Source of the DNA: Marinicella algicola
GTDB lineage: Bacteria > Pseudomonadota > Gammaproteobacteria > Xanthomonadales > Marinicellaceae
DNA: 64,000 nucleotides
Direction of reading: 5' to 3'
NCBI RefSeq assembly: GCF_028401385.1
Contig: NZ_JAQOMR010000001.1
Coordinates: forward strand, 1,428,501-1,492,500
Position numbers and translations under genes: made by a program. The notes beneath the pieces were generated by a model. It searched no databases, was not told where the DNA came from, and was given only the letters and a program-made list of their open reading frames with translations. Shown piece after piece: positions 23,804 to 33,515 of this stretch. How positions within the stretch are numbered: position 1 is the first letter of the stretch; each line of letters starts with the position of its first letter.

Positions 23804-24372
23804 TCAGGCGTCGAGCAGTTTCATGAACTGGGACAGCCACGCCGGGTGCGCCGGCCAGGCGGGGGCGGTGACCAGATTGCCGTCTGTGACCGCTTCGGTG
23901 ACGGCGATATCGGCGTAGGTGCCGCCGGCAAGCTTCACCTCCGGCGCGCAGGCCGGATAGGCCGAGCACTGCCGCCCCTTGATGACGTCGGCGGCGGCAA
24001 GGATCTGCGCACCGTGACAGATCGCGGCAACCGGTTTGTTCTCGGTGAAGAAGTGTTTCACCAGGCCAAGCACCCGGTCATCAAGCCGCAGATATTCAGG
24101 CGCCCGCCCGCCGGGGATCACCAGCGCGTCATAGGTCGCCGGGTCGACAGCATCGAAATCCGCTGTCAGTGCGAAACGGTGGCCGGGTTTTTCCGAATAG
24201 GTCTGGTCTCCTCGAAATCGTGGATTGCGGTGGGAACCGTGTCGCCCGCTTTCTTGTTCGGGCACACCGCATCGACCGTGTGGCCGACGGCCAGCAGGGT
24301 CTGGAACGGCACCATGGTTTCATAGTCCTCGGTGAAATCACCGGTGATCATCAGAATTTTCTTCGCTGCCAT
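23804..24372 (-). CDS. DJ-1/PfpI family protein (type 1 glutamine amidotransferase-like)
   Basis: About 189 residues. It begins [18 protein letters not shown]. The nucleophile elbow [10 protein letters not shown] with its conserved cysteine lies near residue 115, and [14 protein letters not shown] near 85 is the second family block. Members act as chaperone/deglycase or peptidase-like proteins; the exact role is unknown. The frame breaks at CC 24210-24211 (plus strand); one more base restores [27 protein letters not shown] precedes ATG 24372. Divergent from the GST gene. Confidence 0.87.
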
Positions 24373-24533
24373 TTTGTCCTCCTCAAGATGACGAGTTTCA
24401 ATTGTAGCAGTGATGTTCCGCTTGCTGGTATTATGGGTATACTACAGGGGCAATCGGTCAGTTTTGGTCACGCGGGTGGCTTGAATCTTTTCGCACTGCA
24501 GCACATCTTTCGAGTCAGAAAAGGAGCTATGCC

Positions 24534-25202
24534 ATGGGACGAACACTGTATTCGCTCTGCGGCGCCGACGGGTCGGTGCCTTTTTCACCGCATTGCTGGA
24601 AAGTCGTACTGGCGTTGAAGCACAAGGGGCTGGATTTCGAGGAAAAGCCGGTCGGCTTCACCGAGATCCCCAAACTTGAAGGCGGCTTTTCCAAAACCGT
24701 GCCGATCTTGAAGGACGGCGACAAGCTGATTGCGGACAGTTTTGCGATCGCGATCTATCTGGAGCAGACTTATCCGGATACTCCCTCACTTTTCAAGGGC
24801 GAGGGCGGAATGGCGATGGCGCGATTTGTCGAAGCCTGGACGCTTTCCACGCTTCATCCGGCGATTACCCGCATCGCGGTCAAGCACATTCACGATATGC
24901 TGTTGCCGGATGATCAGGTCTATTTCCGCAATAGCCGTGAGGCCCGCCTCGGGGCAAAACTGGAAGAGGTGGTCACCGGGCGCGAGGCTGAGATCATGGC
25001 GTTTCCTGAGAAATGCGCGCCGATCCGAAACATGCTGAAATTCCAGCCTTTTATTGGTGGTCGTGAACCCCTTTTCTCAGATTACATTGTTTTCGGTGCG
25101 TTCCAGTGGGCGGCTTTGACCGGCAGTACCGGGCTTCTGGATCCGAACGATCCGGTGTCCAATTGGTTCGAGCGCTGCCTGGAATTCGTCGAGAAAGGCT
25201 GA
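24534..25202 (+). CDS. Glutathione S-transferase family protein
   Basis: 222 residues. The N-terminal thioredoxin-like domain shows [20 protein letters not shown] and the cis-proline/gamma-Glu block [20 protein letters not shown] near residues 48-67, followed by an all-helical C-terminal domain. The N-terminal sequence is closest in style to the beta-etherase/LigE-like GST group, but the substrate is unknown. RBS is AAGGAG before ATG 24534. Confidence 0.88.
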   Translation: MGRTLYSLCGADGSVPFSPHCWKVVLALKHKGLDFEEKPVGFTEIPKLEGGFSKTVPILKDGDKLIADSFAIAIYLEQTYPDTPSLFKGEGGMAMARFVEAWTLSTLHPAITRIAVKHIHDMLLPDDQVYFRNSREARLGAKLEEVVTGREAEIMAFPEKCAPIRNMLKFQPFIGGREPLFSDYIVFGAFQWAALTGSTGLLDPNDPVSNWFERCLEFVEKG

Positions 25203-25315
25203 CAACTCTTGGATTTCCGGCCGATTCAGCTGCCGGATACGCTTCCATTTTTCCTCAAAGACCTCTATACACCGGCCAAATTTCCCTGAACGAAATTTGC
25301 CAAAGGACGAATGAT

Positions 25316-25738
25316 ATGGCGATTGAACGCACATTTTCGATGATCAAGCCGGATGCCACCAAGCGCAACCTGACCGGCGCCATCACCAAGGTTTTCGAGG
25401 AAAACGGCCTGAGTGTCGTCGCTTCGAAGCGCGTATGGATGGCAAAGCGCGATGCCGAGGCGTTCTACGCCGAGCATAAGGAGCGTCCGTTCTTCGGCGA
25501 GCTGGTTGAGTTCATGTGCTCCGGCCCGACCGTCGTGCAGGTCCTCGAAGGCGAAAACGCCGTTCTGAAGAACCGCGAAATCATGGGCGCCACCAACCCG
25601 GAAAAGGCCGATGAAGGCACGATCCGCAAGACTTTCGCGCTGTCCATGGGCGAAAACTCTGTTCACGGCTCCGATGCTCCGGAAACCGCAGCACGCGAAA
25701 TCGGCTTCTGGTTCTCCGAAACCGAAGTCGTCGGCTGA
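25316..25738 (+). CDS. ndk: Nucleoside diphosphate kinase
   Basis: 140 residues, intact. Transfers the gamma phosphate of ATP to NDPs through a phosphohistidine. [13 protein letters not shown] near residue 6 is the family start, and [20 protein letters not shown] near 114-133 contains the active-site histidine. ATG 25316 ([14 protein letters not shown]) is chosen over the out-of-frame ATG at 25311; AAAGGA lies upstream. A bidirectional terminator follows 24 nt after the stop. Confidence 0.97.
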   Translation: MAIERTFSMIKPDATKRNLTGAITKVFEENGLSVVASKRVWMAKRDAEAFYAEHKERPFFGELVEFMCSGPTVVQVLEGENAVLKNREIMGATNPEKADEGTIRKTFALSMGENSVHGSDAPETAAREIGFWFSETEVVG

Positions 25739-26496
25739 GGCTGATATTTCACTGACGTTATGAAGCCCGCCCATGTGGCGGGCTTTTTATGCGGATTTTT
25801 GCTGTTCAACCGTTCTGCGGCACGCTCGCTGGCAGAGCGCCGGCTGGACTGGAACATGTGCAGGCGCGCCCGCACGCTGTCGAGGATTTCAGGCGGCGCC
25901 GTCTTTGGCGTGCCGCAGCGGTAGGGCGGCTCGGGATCATACTCCATCTGCAGCTGGATCTGCTGGGCCGTGGTCTTGTCCATCAGGTTTTCGACCACGC
26001 GGAGCGCGAAATCGATGCCCGAGGTCACGCCAGCGCCGGTGATGCGGTTGCGATCCATGACCACGCGTTCCTCCACAGGCGTCGCCCCGAAGAGCGAGAG
26101 CTGGTCGACCGAAGACCAGTGCGAGGTGGCGCGGTAGCCTTTCAAAAGCCCCGCCGCACCCAGCACAAGAGAGCCCGTGCATACCGACGTTACCAGTTTG
26201 CAACCAGGCGCAATGCGCCGCAGGAAGTTCAGCGTCTCGTCATCATCCATCAGCGCGATCTGGCCCGGTCCGCCGGGAACACAGATGATATCCAATTTTT
26301 GACACTGGCCGTAGGTCATATTCGGGATAATCCGCATGCCGCGATCAACAATCACCGGATCCAGGTTCTTCCACAAAAGCTTGATCTCGGTGCCCGGCAT
26401 CCGGTTGAGCACGTCGGCAGGCCCGAACAGATCGAGCTGGGTAAGACCCGGATACATGATGAAGCCCACAGTGAGCGAGTCGGAACTGGAAGGCAT
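25663..26496 (-). CDS. DJ-1/PfpI family protein, isonitrile-hydratase-like
   Basis: GlxA/InhA-like protein. [24 protein letters not shown] near residues 103-126 holds the conserved nucleophile cysteine; [17 protein letters not shown] lies near residue 17. No AraC HTH domain follows, which favours an isocyanide-hydratase-like enzyme over a regulator. As read, the frame runs through the terminator and 76 nt into the opposite strand of ndk, which is unlikely. One more base in TTTTT 25796-25800 would give a stop at 25787 and a 236-residue protein, close to family length. I give the frame as read. Confidence 0.78.
   Translation of the reverse strand: MPSSSDSLTVGFIMYPGLTQLDLFGPADVLNRMPGTEIKLLWKNLDPVIVDRGMRIIPNMTYGQCQKLDIICVPGGPGQIALMDDDETLNFLRRIAPGCKLVTSVCTGSLVLGAAGLLKGYRATSHWSSVDQLSLFGATPVEERVVMDRNRITGAGVTSGIDFALRVVENLMDKTTAQQIQLQMEYDPEPPYRCGTPKTAPPEILDSVRARLHMFQSSRRSASERAAERLNSKNPHKKPATWAGFITSVKYQPQPTTSVSENQKPISRAAVSGASEP
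25763..25788. terminator. Bidirectional terminator between ndk and the DJ-1/PfpI gene
   Basis: Arms AAGCCCGCC and GGCGGGCTT around the loop CATGT, followed by T's on the plus strand and preceded by A-rich sequence for the minus strand only weakly. It serves ndk, and probably also the convergent gene. Confidence 0.8.
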
Positions 26497-26612
26497 GTTT
26501 TCCTCGTTCAGTCAGTCGTAAAGCCGCAAAGCCAAATCGATTAGAATCTCAGCTAAAATAGGCTGCGGCAATCATTCGGCAAGGGCTATCTTACTGCGAC
26601 ATCATGTCCTTT

Positions 26613-27074
26613 TTATTGCCAGTATCCGCGGGCGGAGAAATCGGCCTCCCGCGCCTCCACCCAACCGCTGTCGCTGCCATCCTTCAGGTGTTCCTTTTTC
26701 CAGAAAGGTGCATCGGTTTTCAGGAAGTCCATAACGAAGGCTGCCCCGTCAAAGGCGGCTTTGCGATGGGTGGCCGCGGCAATCACAAGAACGATGTTTT
26801 CGCCGGGGCGGATGAGGCCATAGCGGTGGATCGCGGTGAGGCCGACAAGGCCAAAGCGGTCAATGGCAGTGCGTGCAATCCGCGCGATTTCGCTTTCGGC
26901 CATGCCGGGATAATGTTCTAGTTCAAGGGCTTCCAGGCGTCCGTTCTCATCCCGGCAGAGACCGGTGAAGCTGACGACTGCGCCGATATCCGCACGTCCT
27001 TCGCTGAGCGTGGCCTGTTCGGCGGAGATGTCGAAATCTCCCCGCTGAATGCGGATATCGGGCGAGACGGGCAT
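26613..27074 (-). CDS. moaE: Molybdopterin synthase catalytic subunit
   Basis: 153 residues, intact. Forms the molybdopterin dithiolene with MoaD as sulfur donor. VVSFTGLCRDENGRLEALELEHYPGMA near residues 33-59 and HRYGLIRPGENIVLVIAAATHR near 84-105 are family blocks; FLKTDAPFWKKE near 118-129 carries the active-site lysines. It lies 4 nt after moaD in the same operon. Confidence 0.96.
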   Translation of the reverse strand: MPVSPDIRIQRGDFDISAEQATLSEGRADIGAVVSFTGLCRDENGRLEALELEHYPGMAESEIARIARTAIDRFGLVGLTAIHRYGLIRPGENIVLVIAAATHRKAAFDGAAFVMDFLKTDAPFWKKEHLKDGSDSGWVEAREADFSARGYWQ

Positions 27075-27078
27075 GGTC

Positions 27079-27333
27079 TCAGCCCCCGGTCATCGGTGGA
27101 AACAGGGCGATTTCGCGCGCACCGGAAAGCGGTGCATCGTGCTCGGCATGAACCCGGTCTAGCGCCACGCGGATCACCTCTGGCTCCTGCAGGGCGATTT
27201 CATAGCCTTCGCCACGGGCCTTCAGAAAAGACAGCAGGGCGGCAACGTCGTTGACGTCGGCGGGGAGAGAAATCTCTTCTTCGGCCACACCGATTCGTTC
27301 GCGCACCCATGCGAAATAGATAAGTTTGGTCAT
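27079..27333 (-). CDS. moaD: Molybdopterin synthase sulfur carrier subunit
   Basis: 84 residues with a ubiquitin-like fold. The C-terminus PPMTGG ends in the Gly-Gly that is adenylated and thiocarboxylated. The start overlaps the pgsA stop by 4 nt, so the two are translationally coupled. Intact. Confidence 0.95.
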   Translation of the reverse strand: MTKLIYFAWVRERIGVAEEEISLPADVNDVAALLSFLKARGEGYEIALQEPEVIRVALDRVHAEHDAPLSGAREIALFPPMTGG

Positions 27334-27925
27334 CGCTCGGCCTCCACCACGTGTTTCAGCCCGGCCCTGAAATAGTCATAGCCGGTATACATCGTCAGAG
27401 CCGCCGCGACCCACAACAGCACGATGCCGCAACTGGTGGTGTAGGGAATGACCTTGTCGCCGGCAGGACCGGCAAGCAGCAGGCCGATTGCGATCATCTG
27501 AAACGTGGTCTTCCATTTGGCGATGCGGGTCACCGGCACAGATACCTTCAGGCCCGCTAGATATTCCCTGAGCCCCGACACCAGCACTTCGCGGCACAGA
27601 ATGATGATTGCGGCCCACAGCGACCAGCCGGCAATGGTCCGCTCGACATCGGCGGCCAGAAGCAGCAGGCAGACTGAAACCAGAAGCTTGTCGGCGATCG
27701 GGTCCAGCATACGTCCGATATTGGATTGCTGGTTCCATGCGCGCGCCAGATAGCCGTCGAAGAAATCGGTCACCGATGCGATCACGAAAATTGTGAGCGC
27801 CGCCCAGCGCGCCGTGTCCGAACTGGACAGCTTGCCGTCCAGAAAAAGCAGAGGACGATCAGCGGGACGGCAAGAATGCGGCCATAGGTCAGGAGATTGG
27901 GGATGTTGTATGCTTTTGATGCCAT
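27330..27925 (-). CDS. pgsA: CDP-diacylglycerol-glycerol-3-phosphate 3-phosphatidyltransferase
   Basis: Makes phosphatidylglycerol phosphate in the inner membrane. About 198 residues with four membrane helices. The CDP-alcohol phosphotransferase motif DFFDGYLAR..GRMLDPIADK is present. The N-terminus is MASKAYNIPNLLTYGRI at ATG 27925. The frame breaks at AAAAA 27843-27847 (plus strand); a sixth base restores CFFLDGKLSSSDTARW. The gene is normally essential, so the break is most likely an error. It is followed by moaD-moaE and preceded by uvrC, a common order in rhizobia. Confidence 0.95.
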
Positions 27926-28066
27926 GGCTTCATTCCGTGTGCTCGAGCTGCCGGCGTCGGCAGTCCGCTGTATGTAGGCGCAAATTGCTTCCATTGGAGG
28001 GCCAAGGTCAATGCCGGCCCGGATTAATAGTCTGTCATTTTGAATACCGGCGGGCCTGGGCGCGTT

Positions 28067-30090
28067 CTATTTTGCGCCGCCGTCGTGAAAATGATTGTAG
28101 ATCTGCTCCGCCATCGCCTCGGAAATACCCTCAACCGCGCTGAGATCGGAAAGCCCGGCGCGCGAAACCGCCTTGGCGGAACCGAAATGCTGCAGCAGCG
28201 CGCGTTTGCGCGACGGGCCGATGCCCCCGATCTCGTCCAGCGGGTTCTTGACCATCTCCTTCTTGCGCCGTGCGCGGTGCGAGCCGATGGCGAAGCGGTG
28301 CGCCTCGTCACGCAGCCGCTGGATGAAATAGAGCACCGGATCACGCGGCGGCAGTGAGAAATCGTGCTTTCCTTCCATGAAGAAGCGCTCGCGTCCGGCC
28401 TCTCGGTCCGCGCCCTTAGCAATGCCGATTGCGGTGACTGCATCCTTGATGCCGAGCTCTTCCAGAATGGTCCGCACCGCTGACATCTGCCCCTGACCGC
28501 CATCGATCAGGATCACATCCGGCCAGGCAGGGAAGGGAGCGTCATCATCCACTTCGACGGGCTGGCTGCGGTCGGGAATGCCGTGTTCCTTGACGAGGCG
28601 GGAGAAGCGGCGGGTCATCACCTCGCGCATCATGCCGAAATCGTCGCCGGGGGTAATCTCGGTCGATTTGATGTTGAACTTGCGATACTGCGCCTTCACG
28701 AAGCCTTCCGGCCCGGCGACAATCATGCCGCCGACGGCATTGGTACCCATGATGTGGGAGTTGTCGTAGACCTCGATGCGTCGCGGCGGAGCGGAAAGTC
28801 CGAAGGTTTCGGCAAGGCCGTCGAGAAGCCGTGACTGGGTGGCTGTCTCGGAAAGCTTGCGACCGTGAGCCTCGCGCGCATTGGCCACCACATGATCGAC
28901 CGTCTCGCGCTTTTCGCCGCGCTTCGGCACGGCAATACCGACCTTTCGGCCCGCCCGCTCCGAAAGCGCCAGTTCCAGCAGCGACCGCTCCTCGATCTCT
29001 TCCGACAGGAAGATGTCGCGCGGGATCGGCTTGTCATCGTAAAACTGGGCCAGAAAGGCATTGAGGATTTCGGCCGCCGAAAGCGACGGGTCTGCCTTCG
29101 GAAAATAAGCGCGGTTTCCCCAGTTCTGGCCCGTTCGGTAAAAGAACACCTGAATGCAGCAGAGCCCGCCCTCGTTGTGGATCGCGATGACATCAGCCTC
29201 CTCGATACCCGCAGGATTGACGCCCTGATGGCCAAGAACATGCGAGAGCGCGGATAGCCGGTCGCGATAGATCGCGGCGCGTTCGAAATCAAGCGCCTCG
29301 GAAGCCTGGTTCATGGCTTCGGCCAGGTCGGCATGGACCTGTCGGCTTTTGCCGGAGAGAAAAGCCCGGGCTTCGTCGACCAGCACCGCATAGTCCTGCT
29401 GCGATATCTCGCCGGTGCACGGCGCGGCGCAGCGTTTGATCTGATAGAGCAGGCAGGGCCGGGTGCGGCTTTCATAAACGCTGTCGGTGCAGGAGCGGAT
29501 CAGAAAGGCACGCTGCATGGCGTTGATGGTGCGGCCGACCGCTCCGGCGGAGGCAAAAGGCCCGAAATAGTCGCCCTTTCGCGCACGTGCGCCGCGATGT
29601 TTGAAGAGGGCGGGGGCCTCGTGATCTCCGGTGATCAGGATATAGGGAAAGGATTTATCGTCTCGAAGAAGGACATTAAAGCGCGGCCGCAACCGTTTGA
29701 TAAGGTTGGCTTCAAGAAGCAGCGCTTCGGTCTCCGTCCGGGTCGTGACGAACTCCATATGCGCTGTCTGCGTGATCATACGGGTGATACGGTTGGAGTG
29801 TCCGCGTCCCTGCGCATAGTTGGTGACCCGCTTTTTCAGCGAGCGGGCCTTGCCGACATAGAGCACGTCGCCATTGGCATTGAACATGCGGTAAACACCG
29901 GGACTGTTGGGCAGGTGCTTGACGAATTCGCCAATCAGGGCCGCCCCTTTTGCGCATGTTTTTCGGCCGCCGCGTCGTTCCAGGCGATCTGGCTGGGGTC
30001 TATTGCGGCCATCGCCTCGGTCACGTCGGGCAGATCGCCGTCGTTCTCATCGTATAAAATGCCGCCATCCGGCGGCGCCTTGCCTGTCAT
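28067..30090 (-). CDS. uvrC: Excinuclease ABC subunit C
   Basis: Nuclease that makes both incisions in nucleotide excision repair. About 674 residues. It starts at ATG 30090 ([19 protein letters not shown]), an acidic extension of about 70 residues typical of rhizobia, then GIY-YIG ([24 protein letters not shown]), the UvrB-binding region near 270, the RNase H-like nuclease ([20 protein letters not shown]) and HhH repeats at the end. The frame breaks at CCCC 29944-29947; one more base restores [17 protein letters not shown]. Its start overlaps the SDR stop by 4 nt (ATGA). Confidence 0.95.
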
Positions 30091-30855
30091 TCGTTGATAC
30101 CTGCCACATCCGGTGTTTCCCAGGCCAGGTGCTGCCCACCATCGAGCGCAATCATCTGTCCCGTGATCGAAGGGGTTTCGAAGAGGTAGCGAATCGTCGC
30201 GCCGAATTCGCCAAGCCCCGGTCCTCTCTTTAAGATAAGAGCGGCGACCTGGCTTTCAAAATCCTCATCGCTCTGGCGGCTGTTTTTCAACGTTGGTCCC
30301 GGGCCGATCGCATTGACGCGGATGTGTGGAGCGAAGGCCTGCGCCATGGTCTGCGTTGCGGCCCACATGGTGCTCTTGGAAAGCCCGTAGGTGAAGAAGT
30401 TCGGCCCCGGAGCCCAGACACGCTGATCGATCATATTGACGATGAGGCCGTTTGCTCCTCGGGCAATTGCTTTGCGAAGCGATCCGCAAGCAAGAGCGGC
30501 GCCTTGAGGTGGATGGCGAAATGCGCATCGAACTGTGTTTCATCAAAACTGCCGGCGGTATCGGCGCGAAACAGCGAGGCATTGTTGACGAGCAGATGAA
30601 CAGGGCCCATCGCCGCGTTGACCGCATCAAGAAGCCCGCCGGTTGCCGTGGAATCGAGAAGGTCAGCGCCGAAGGCCTGCGCTGTCACACACGTCCCACG
30701 CAACGATTCCGCGAGTTCTTCGGCCTCGGACAGGGACGTGTGGGCATGGATTGCCACATTGAAGCCGTAATTGATGAGGTCTTCGACGATGGCACGGCCA
30801 AGTCTTTGGCACCGCCTGTCACAAGTGCGGTCTTCGCTGGTGCTTTCTGTTGCAT
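30087..30855 (-). CDS. Short-chain dehydrogenase, FolM/pteridine-reductase-like
   Basis: NAD(P)-dependent SDR of about 256 residues. The cofactor motif TGGAKRLGRAIV is present near residue 13 after repair, with LLVNNASLF near 93, the YGLSKSTMW catalytic Tyr-Lys block near 165, and RVNAIGPGPTL. The form TGGAKR and the end SITGQMIALDGGQHLAW resemble the FolM/pteridine reductase branch; substrate uncertain. Two breaks: TTT 30805-30807 (four expected) and CC 30457-30458 (three expected), plus strand. It is coupled to uvrC by a 4-nt overlap and starts at ATG 30855. Confidence 0.85.
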
Positions 30856-30960
30856 AGTGATGTTCCCTCGCTTCAGGTTGAAGCTTATATCGCTCTGCGC
30901 AGTTAAGCGCAAAAGCGTGTCCGGTTTTGTTGCTCGGCTTCCGGCGCTTTATTTCTGAGT

Positions 30961-31090
30961 GAGTCTGTGTTGTTATTAAATATAAAATTCATTTAAATAC
31001 AATATTAACTACGTTTTACATCAAATATTTTAACATAAATACTATATTAACCTTAGATTTGGCATTATTTTTTTCAGTATTGATAGCGTG
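30961..31090. promoter_or_regulatory. AT-rich upstream region of the outer membrane protein gene with a 42-bp-phased direct repeat
   Basis: The 331-nt gap between the SDR and outer membrane protein genes holds no gene. About 130 nt of it are strikingly AT-rich against a GC-rich background. Inside are two near-identical 15-mers, AAATACAATATTAAC at 30995-31009 and AAATACTATATTAAC at 31037-31051 (one mismatch), exactly 42 bp apart. This looks like a regulated promoter; the binding protein is not known from the sequence. Confidence 0.55.
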
Positions 31091-31186
31091 TGCCTGTGGT
31101 TGTATTTCATCTTTAAAGCGCATGCGGCGTGATGATTGTCCTTCAACGGGCATTCGACAGCCGGTATCGATTGAAGGAGAGACAAG

Positions 31187-31831
31187 ATGCGGAACATGAA
31201 CAAGACACTTGCTGCCGCAACAGCGGTACTGATGGGCGCCGGCGCGGCTCAGGCCGCCGATGCAATCGTCGCTCAGCCTTACGAACCGAGCCCGGCTACC
31301 TATGCGGCTCCGGCTCCGATCTCGAACTGGAGCGGCGTCTACCTCGGTGGCGCGGCCAACTGGGACTGGGGCACGTTCGATGAGGGCGACTTCAAGGCAG
31401 ACGGCTGGGGCGGTACGCTGTTTGGCGGCTACAACATGCAGTCAGGCTCGATTGTCTACGGTATCGAAGGCGATCTCGCGACCTCGAATCAGAATGAGCA
31501 GGTCCCGCCCGGCGTGAAAATGGAGCAGGGCTTCAACGGTTCTGTGCGCGGCCGTCTCGGCTACGCCATGGATCCGGTTCTGGTTTACGGCACGGGCGGC
31601 CTTGCCGGTTCCAGGCTCGTTGCCAAGCAGCCTGGCGACAAGGACACGCAGATGGGCTGGGGCTGGACGCTCGGCGCCGGTGTCGAAGCGATGGTCACCG
31701 AAAACATCTCGGCCCGCGTCGAATACCGTTACACCGATTATGGCAAGCAGGATTTCAAGCTCAACGGCAATACCTACGAGCGCGGCTTCCAGGAAAACAC
31801 CGTCAAGGTTGGTCTCGGTGTTCACTTCTGA
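31187..31831 (+). CDS. Omp25/RopB-type outer membrane beta-barrel protein
   Basis: 214 residues, intact. A signal peptide (MRNMNKTLAAATAVLMGAG..AQA-AD) leads into a linker rich in Pro and Ala, then WSGVYLGGAANWDWG and eight-strand barrel repeats with alternating aromatic residues. The end is NTVKVGLGVHF, with the terminal Phe required by the BAM machinery. The family is abundant in rhizobial and Brucella outer membranes. RBS GAAGGAGAG precedes ATG 31187. A terminator follows the stop. Confidence 0.93.
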   Translation: MRNMNKTLAAATAVLMGAGAAQAADAIVAQPYEPSPATYAAPAPISNWSGVYLGGAANWDWGTFDEGDFKADGWGGTLFGGYNMQSGSIVYGIEGDLATSNQNEQVPPGVKMEQGFNGSVRGRLGYAMDPVLVYGTGGLAGSRLVAKQPGDKDTQMGWGWTLGAGVEAMVTENISARVEYRYTDYGKQDFKLNGNTYERGFQENTVKVGLGVHF

Positions 31832-31859
31832 TTGCTGACGACCTGCAGGGAATACGGAG

Positions 31860-31882
31860 AACCCGCCGCAATGGCGGGTTTT
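31860..31882 (+). terminator. Terminator after the outer membrane protein gene
   Basis: AACCCGCC and GGCGGGTT around the loop GCAAT, followed by TT. It lies 28 nt after the stop codon. Confidence 0.7.
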
Positions 31883-31936
31883 CTGATTCTACGAGCGGAA
31901 ATTATCGTCACCCGCAGCATGCTGGTGATGCCCGGC

Positions 31937-32536
31937 TCAGACGTGCGACTTCAGCGTCATGAACGGCGGATAGGCCTCCTGGAAGGCCGACGGCCAGCGC
32001 GCCAGCCGCACGCGATGTTGCTCCCATTCGCCGGGGAAACGCAGCATCAGATAGCCAAGAAGGCCACCGAGCGCAAAATGACCGGCATTCAGCCGCTTGC
32101 CGAGCTTCGGCGGATTTTCGTCGAGATAATCCAGCCCGCGACGGACCTTTTCCCACTGCCTGTCAACCCAGGGCTGGTGGTAGGTTTCAGGCGTACGGTA
32201 GCGTTTTTCGTAGACGATCAGCAGCAAAGCGTCACATATGCCGTCGCAAAGCGCCTCCATGCGCTCGATTTCCGCACGCTTTTCAGGCTTGCGCGGATAG
32301 AGCCGCTGTTCGCTGTCAAGGCTGTCGAGATAGTGCATGATGGTTCGGCTGTCATAAAGCGTCAGGCCATCATCGGTGATCAGTGTCGGTATCTTGCCGA
32401 GAGGGTTGGCACGTAGCAATTCCTCGGGGTCCGCAGCCGTATCGACCGGGACCAGTTCGGCCTTGATGCCGAGGTGGTTTGCGGCCATCACAACTTTTGC
32501 GGAATACGGGGATGCGGACGAATAGAGCAGTTTCAT
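31937..32536 (-). CDS. Glutathione S-transferase family protein
   Basis: 199 residues, intact. MKLLYSSASPYSAKVVMAANHLG is the thioredoxin-like start, and NPLGKIPTLITDDGLTLYDSRTI near residues 44-66 is the glutathione-binding block with cis-Pro. A helical C-terminal domain follows. Substrate unknown. It lies 12 nt downstream of rlmJ on the same strand. Confidence 0.9.
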   Translation of the reverse strand: MKLLYSSASPYSAKVVMAANHLGIKAELVPVDTAADPEELLRANPLGKIPTLITDDGLTLYDSRTIMHYLDSLDSEQRLYPRKPEKRAEIERMEALCDGICDALLLIVYEKRYRTPETYHQPWVDRQWEKVRRGLDYLDENPPKLGKRLNAGHFALGGLLGYLMLRFPGEWEQHRVRLARWPSAFQEAYPPFMTLKSHV

Positions 32537-32548
32537 GTTTTTCCTTTG

Positions 32549-33412
32549 TCAGTTGCTGCCTGAGTTTTCGCCTGCAATCCAGAAGCAGCGTTGGCTTGCG
32601 AAACGGTCCTGGGCAAGAGAGGTCTTCAGGTAGGGCAACAGCGTGTGCAGCTCCGCTTTCAGCGTGTAGGGCGGGTTGACGATGATGAGACCGGATCCGG
32701 TCAGGCCGTCGTTTTCGCGGTCGCTTCTGACCGAAAGCTCCGCACAGAGGATTTTGGGAATCCCGTGGCCCTTGAGCGTCTCGTGAAAAGCCGCCACCGG
32801 CGCGCCCTTCTTGATCGGGTACCACAGGCAATATGTGCCTGTGGCGAAGCGGCGGACGGCCTTCGCCAGACCGTCGGCAAGCCGCTCGAATTCGCCTTCC
32901 TGCTCAAATGGCGGGTCCACCAGCACAATGCCGCGCCGTTCTTTCGGCGGCAGGTGGGCCGCGAGCGCCAGCCATCCGTCCAGCCTTGTGGTGCGTACCT
33001 GATGGTCGCCGGTAAAGCGCGCCTGCAGGGTCGCGAAGTCGGTTTCGTGCAATTCCATCAGCGACAGCCGGTCCTGCTTGCGCATCAGCACGCGCGCAAG
33101 TTTCGGTGAGCCGGGATAGGCGGTAATATCCGGCGTCCCGTTCATTGTGCGCACGGCATCGAGATAGGGTGCCAGGAGGGCCGCGATCTCATCGGGCATG
33201 TCTGCTTCAAGAAGGCGACCGATGCCGTTCTGCCACTCGCCGGTTTTCCGGGCTTCCTCGCTGGAAAGGTCGTACGCACCCGTACCGGCATGGGTGTCGA
33301 GAATGCGAAAAGCAGCGTCCTTGCGCTGGAAATAGATGATCAGCCGCGCAAACACGGCATGTTTGAGCACATCCGCAAAGTTTCCGGCATGATAGATGTG
33401 GCGATAGTTCAT
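32549..33412 (-). CDS. rlmJ: 23S rRNA (adenine(2030)-N(6))-methyltransferase RlmJ
   Basis: 287 residues, intact. MNYRHIYHAGNFADVLKHA is the diagnostic N-terminus. FRILDTHAGTGAYDL near residue 36 is the SAM-binding motif, and VLVDPPFE near 163 is the DPPF/Y catalytic motif of N6-adenine methyltransferases. It modifies A2030 of 23S rRNA in E. coli. Probably cotranscribed with the GST gene. Confidence 0.95.
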   Translation of the reverse strand: MNYRHIYHAGNFADVLKHAVFARLIIYFQRKDAAFRILDTHAGTGAYDLSSEEARKTGEWQNGIGRLLEADMPDEIAALLAPYLDAVRTMNGTPDITAYPGSPKLARVLMRKQDRLSLMELHETDFATLQARFTGDHQVRTTRLDGWLALAAHLPPKERRGIVLVDPPFEQEGEFERLADGLAKAVRRFATGTYCLWYPIKKGAPVAAFHETLKGHGIPKILCAELSVRSDRENDGLTGSGLIIVNPPYTLKAELHTLLPYLKTSLAQDRFASQRCFWIAGENSGSN

Positions 33413-33515
33413 TGCGGCCCCGCATTGTGTTTGCCGGAGAAGTTATTATGAGTCTCAGACATGTTTTACAAGCGGGCCTCTTTGTAGGTTCAGGAATACT
33501 TCAAAGGGATTTTTC

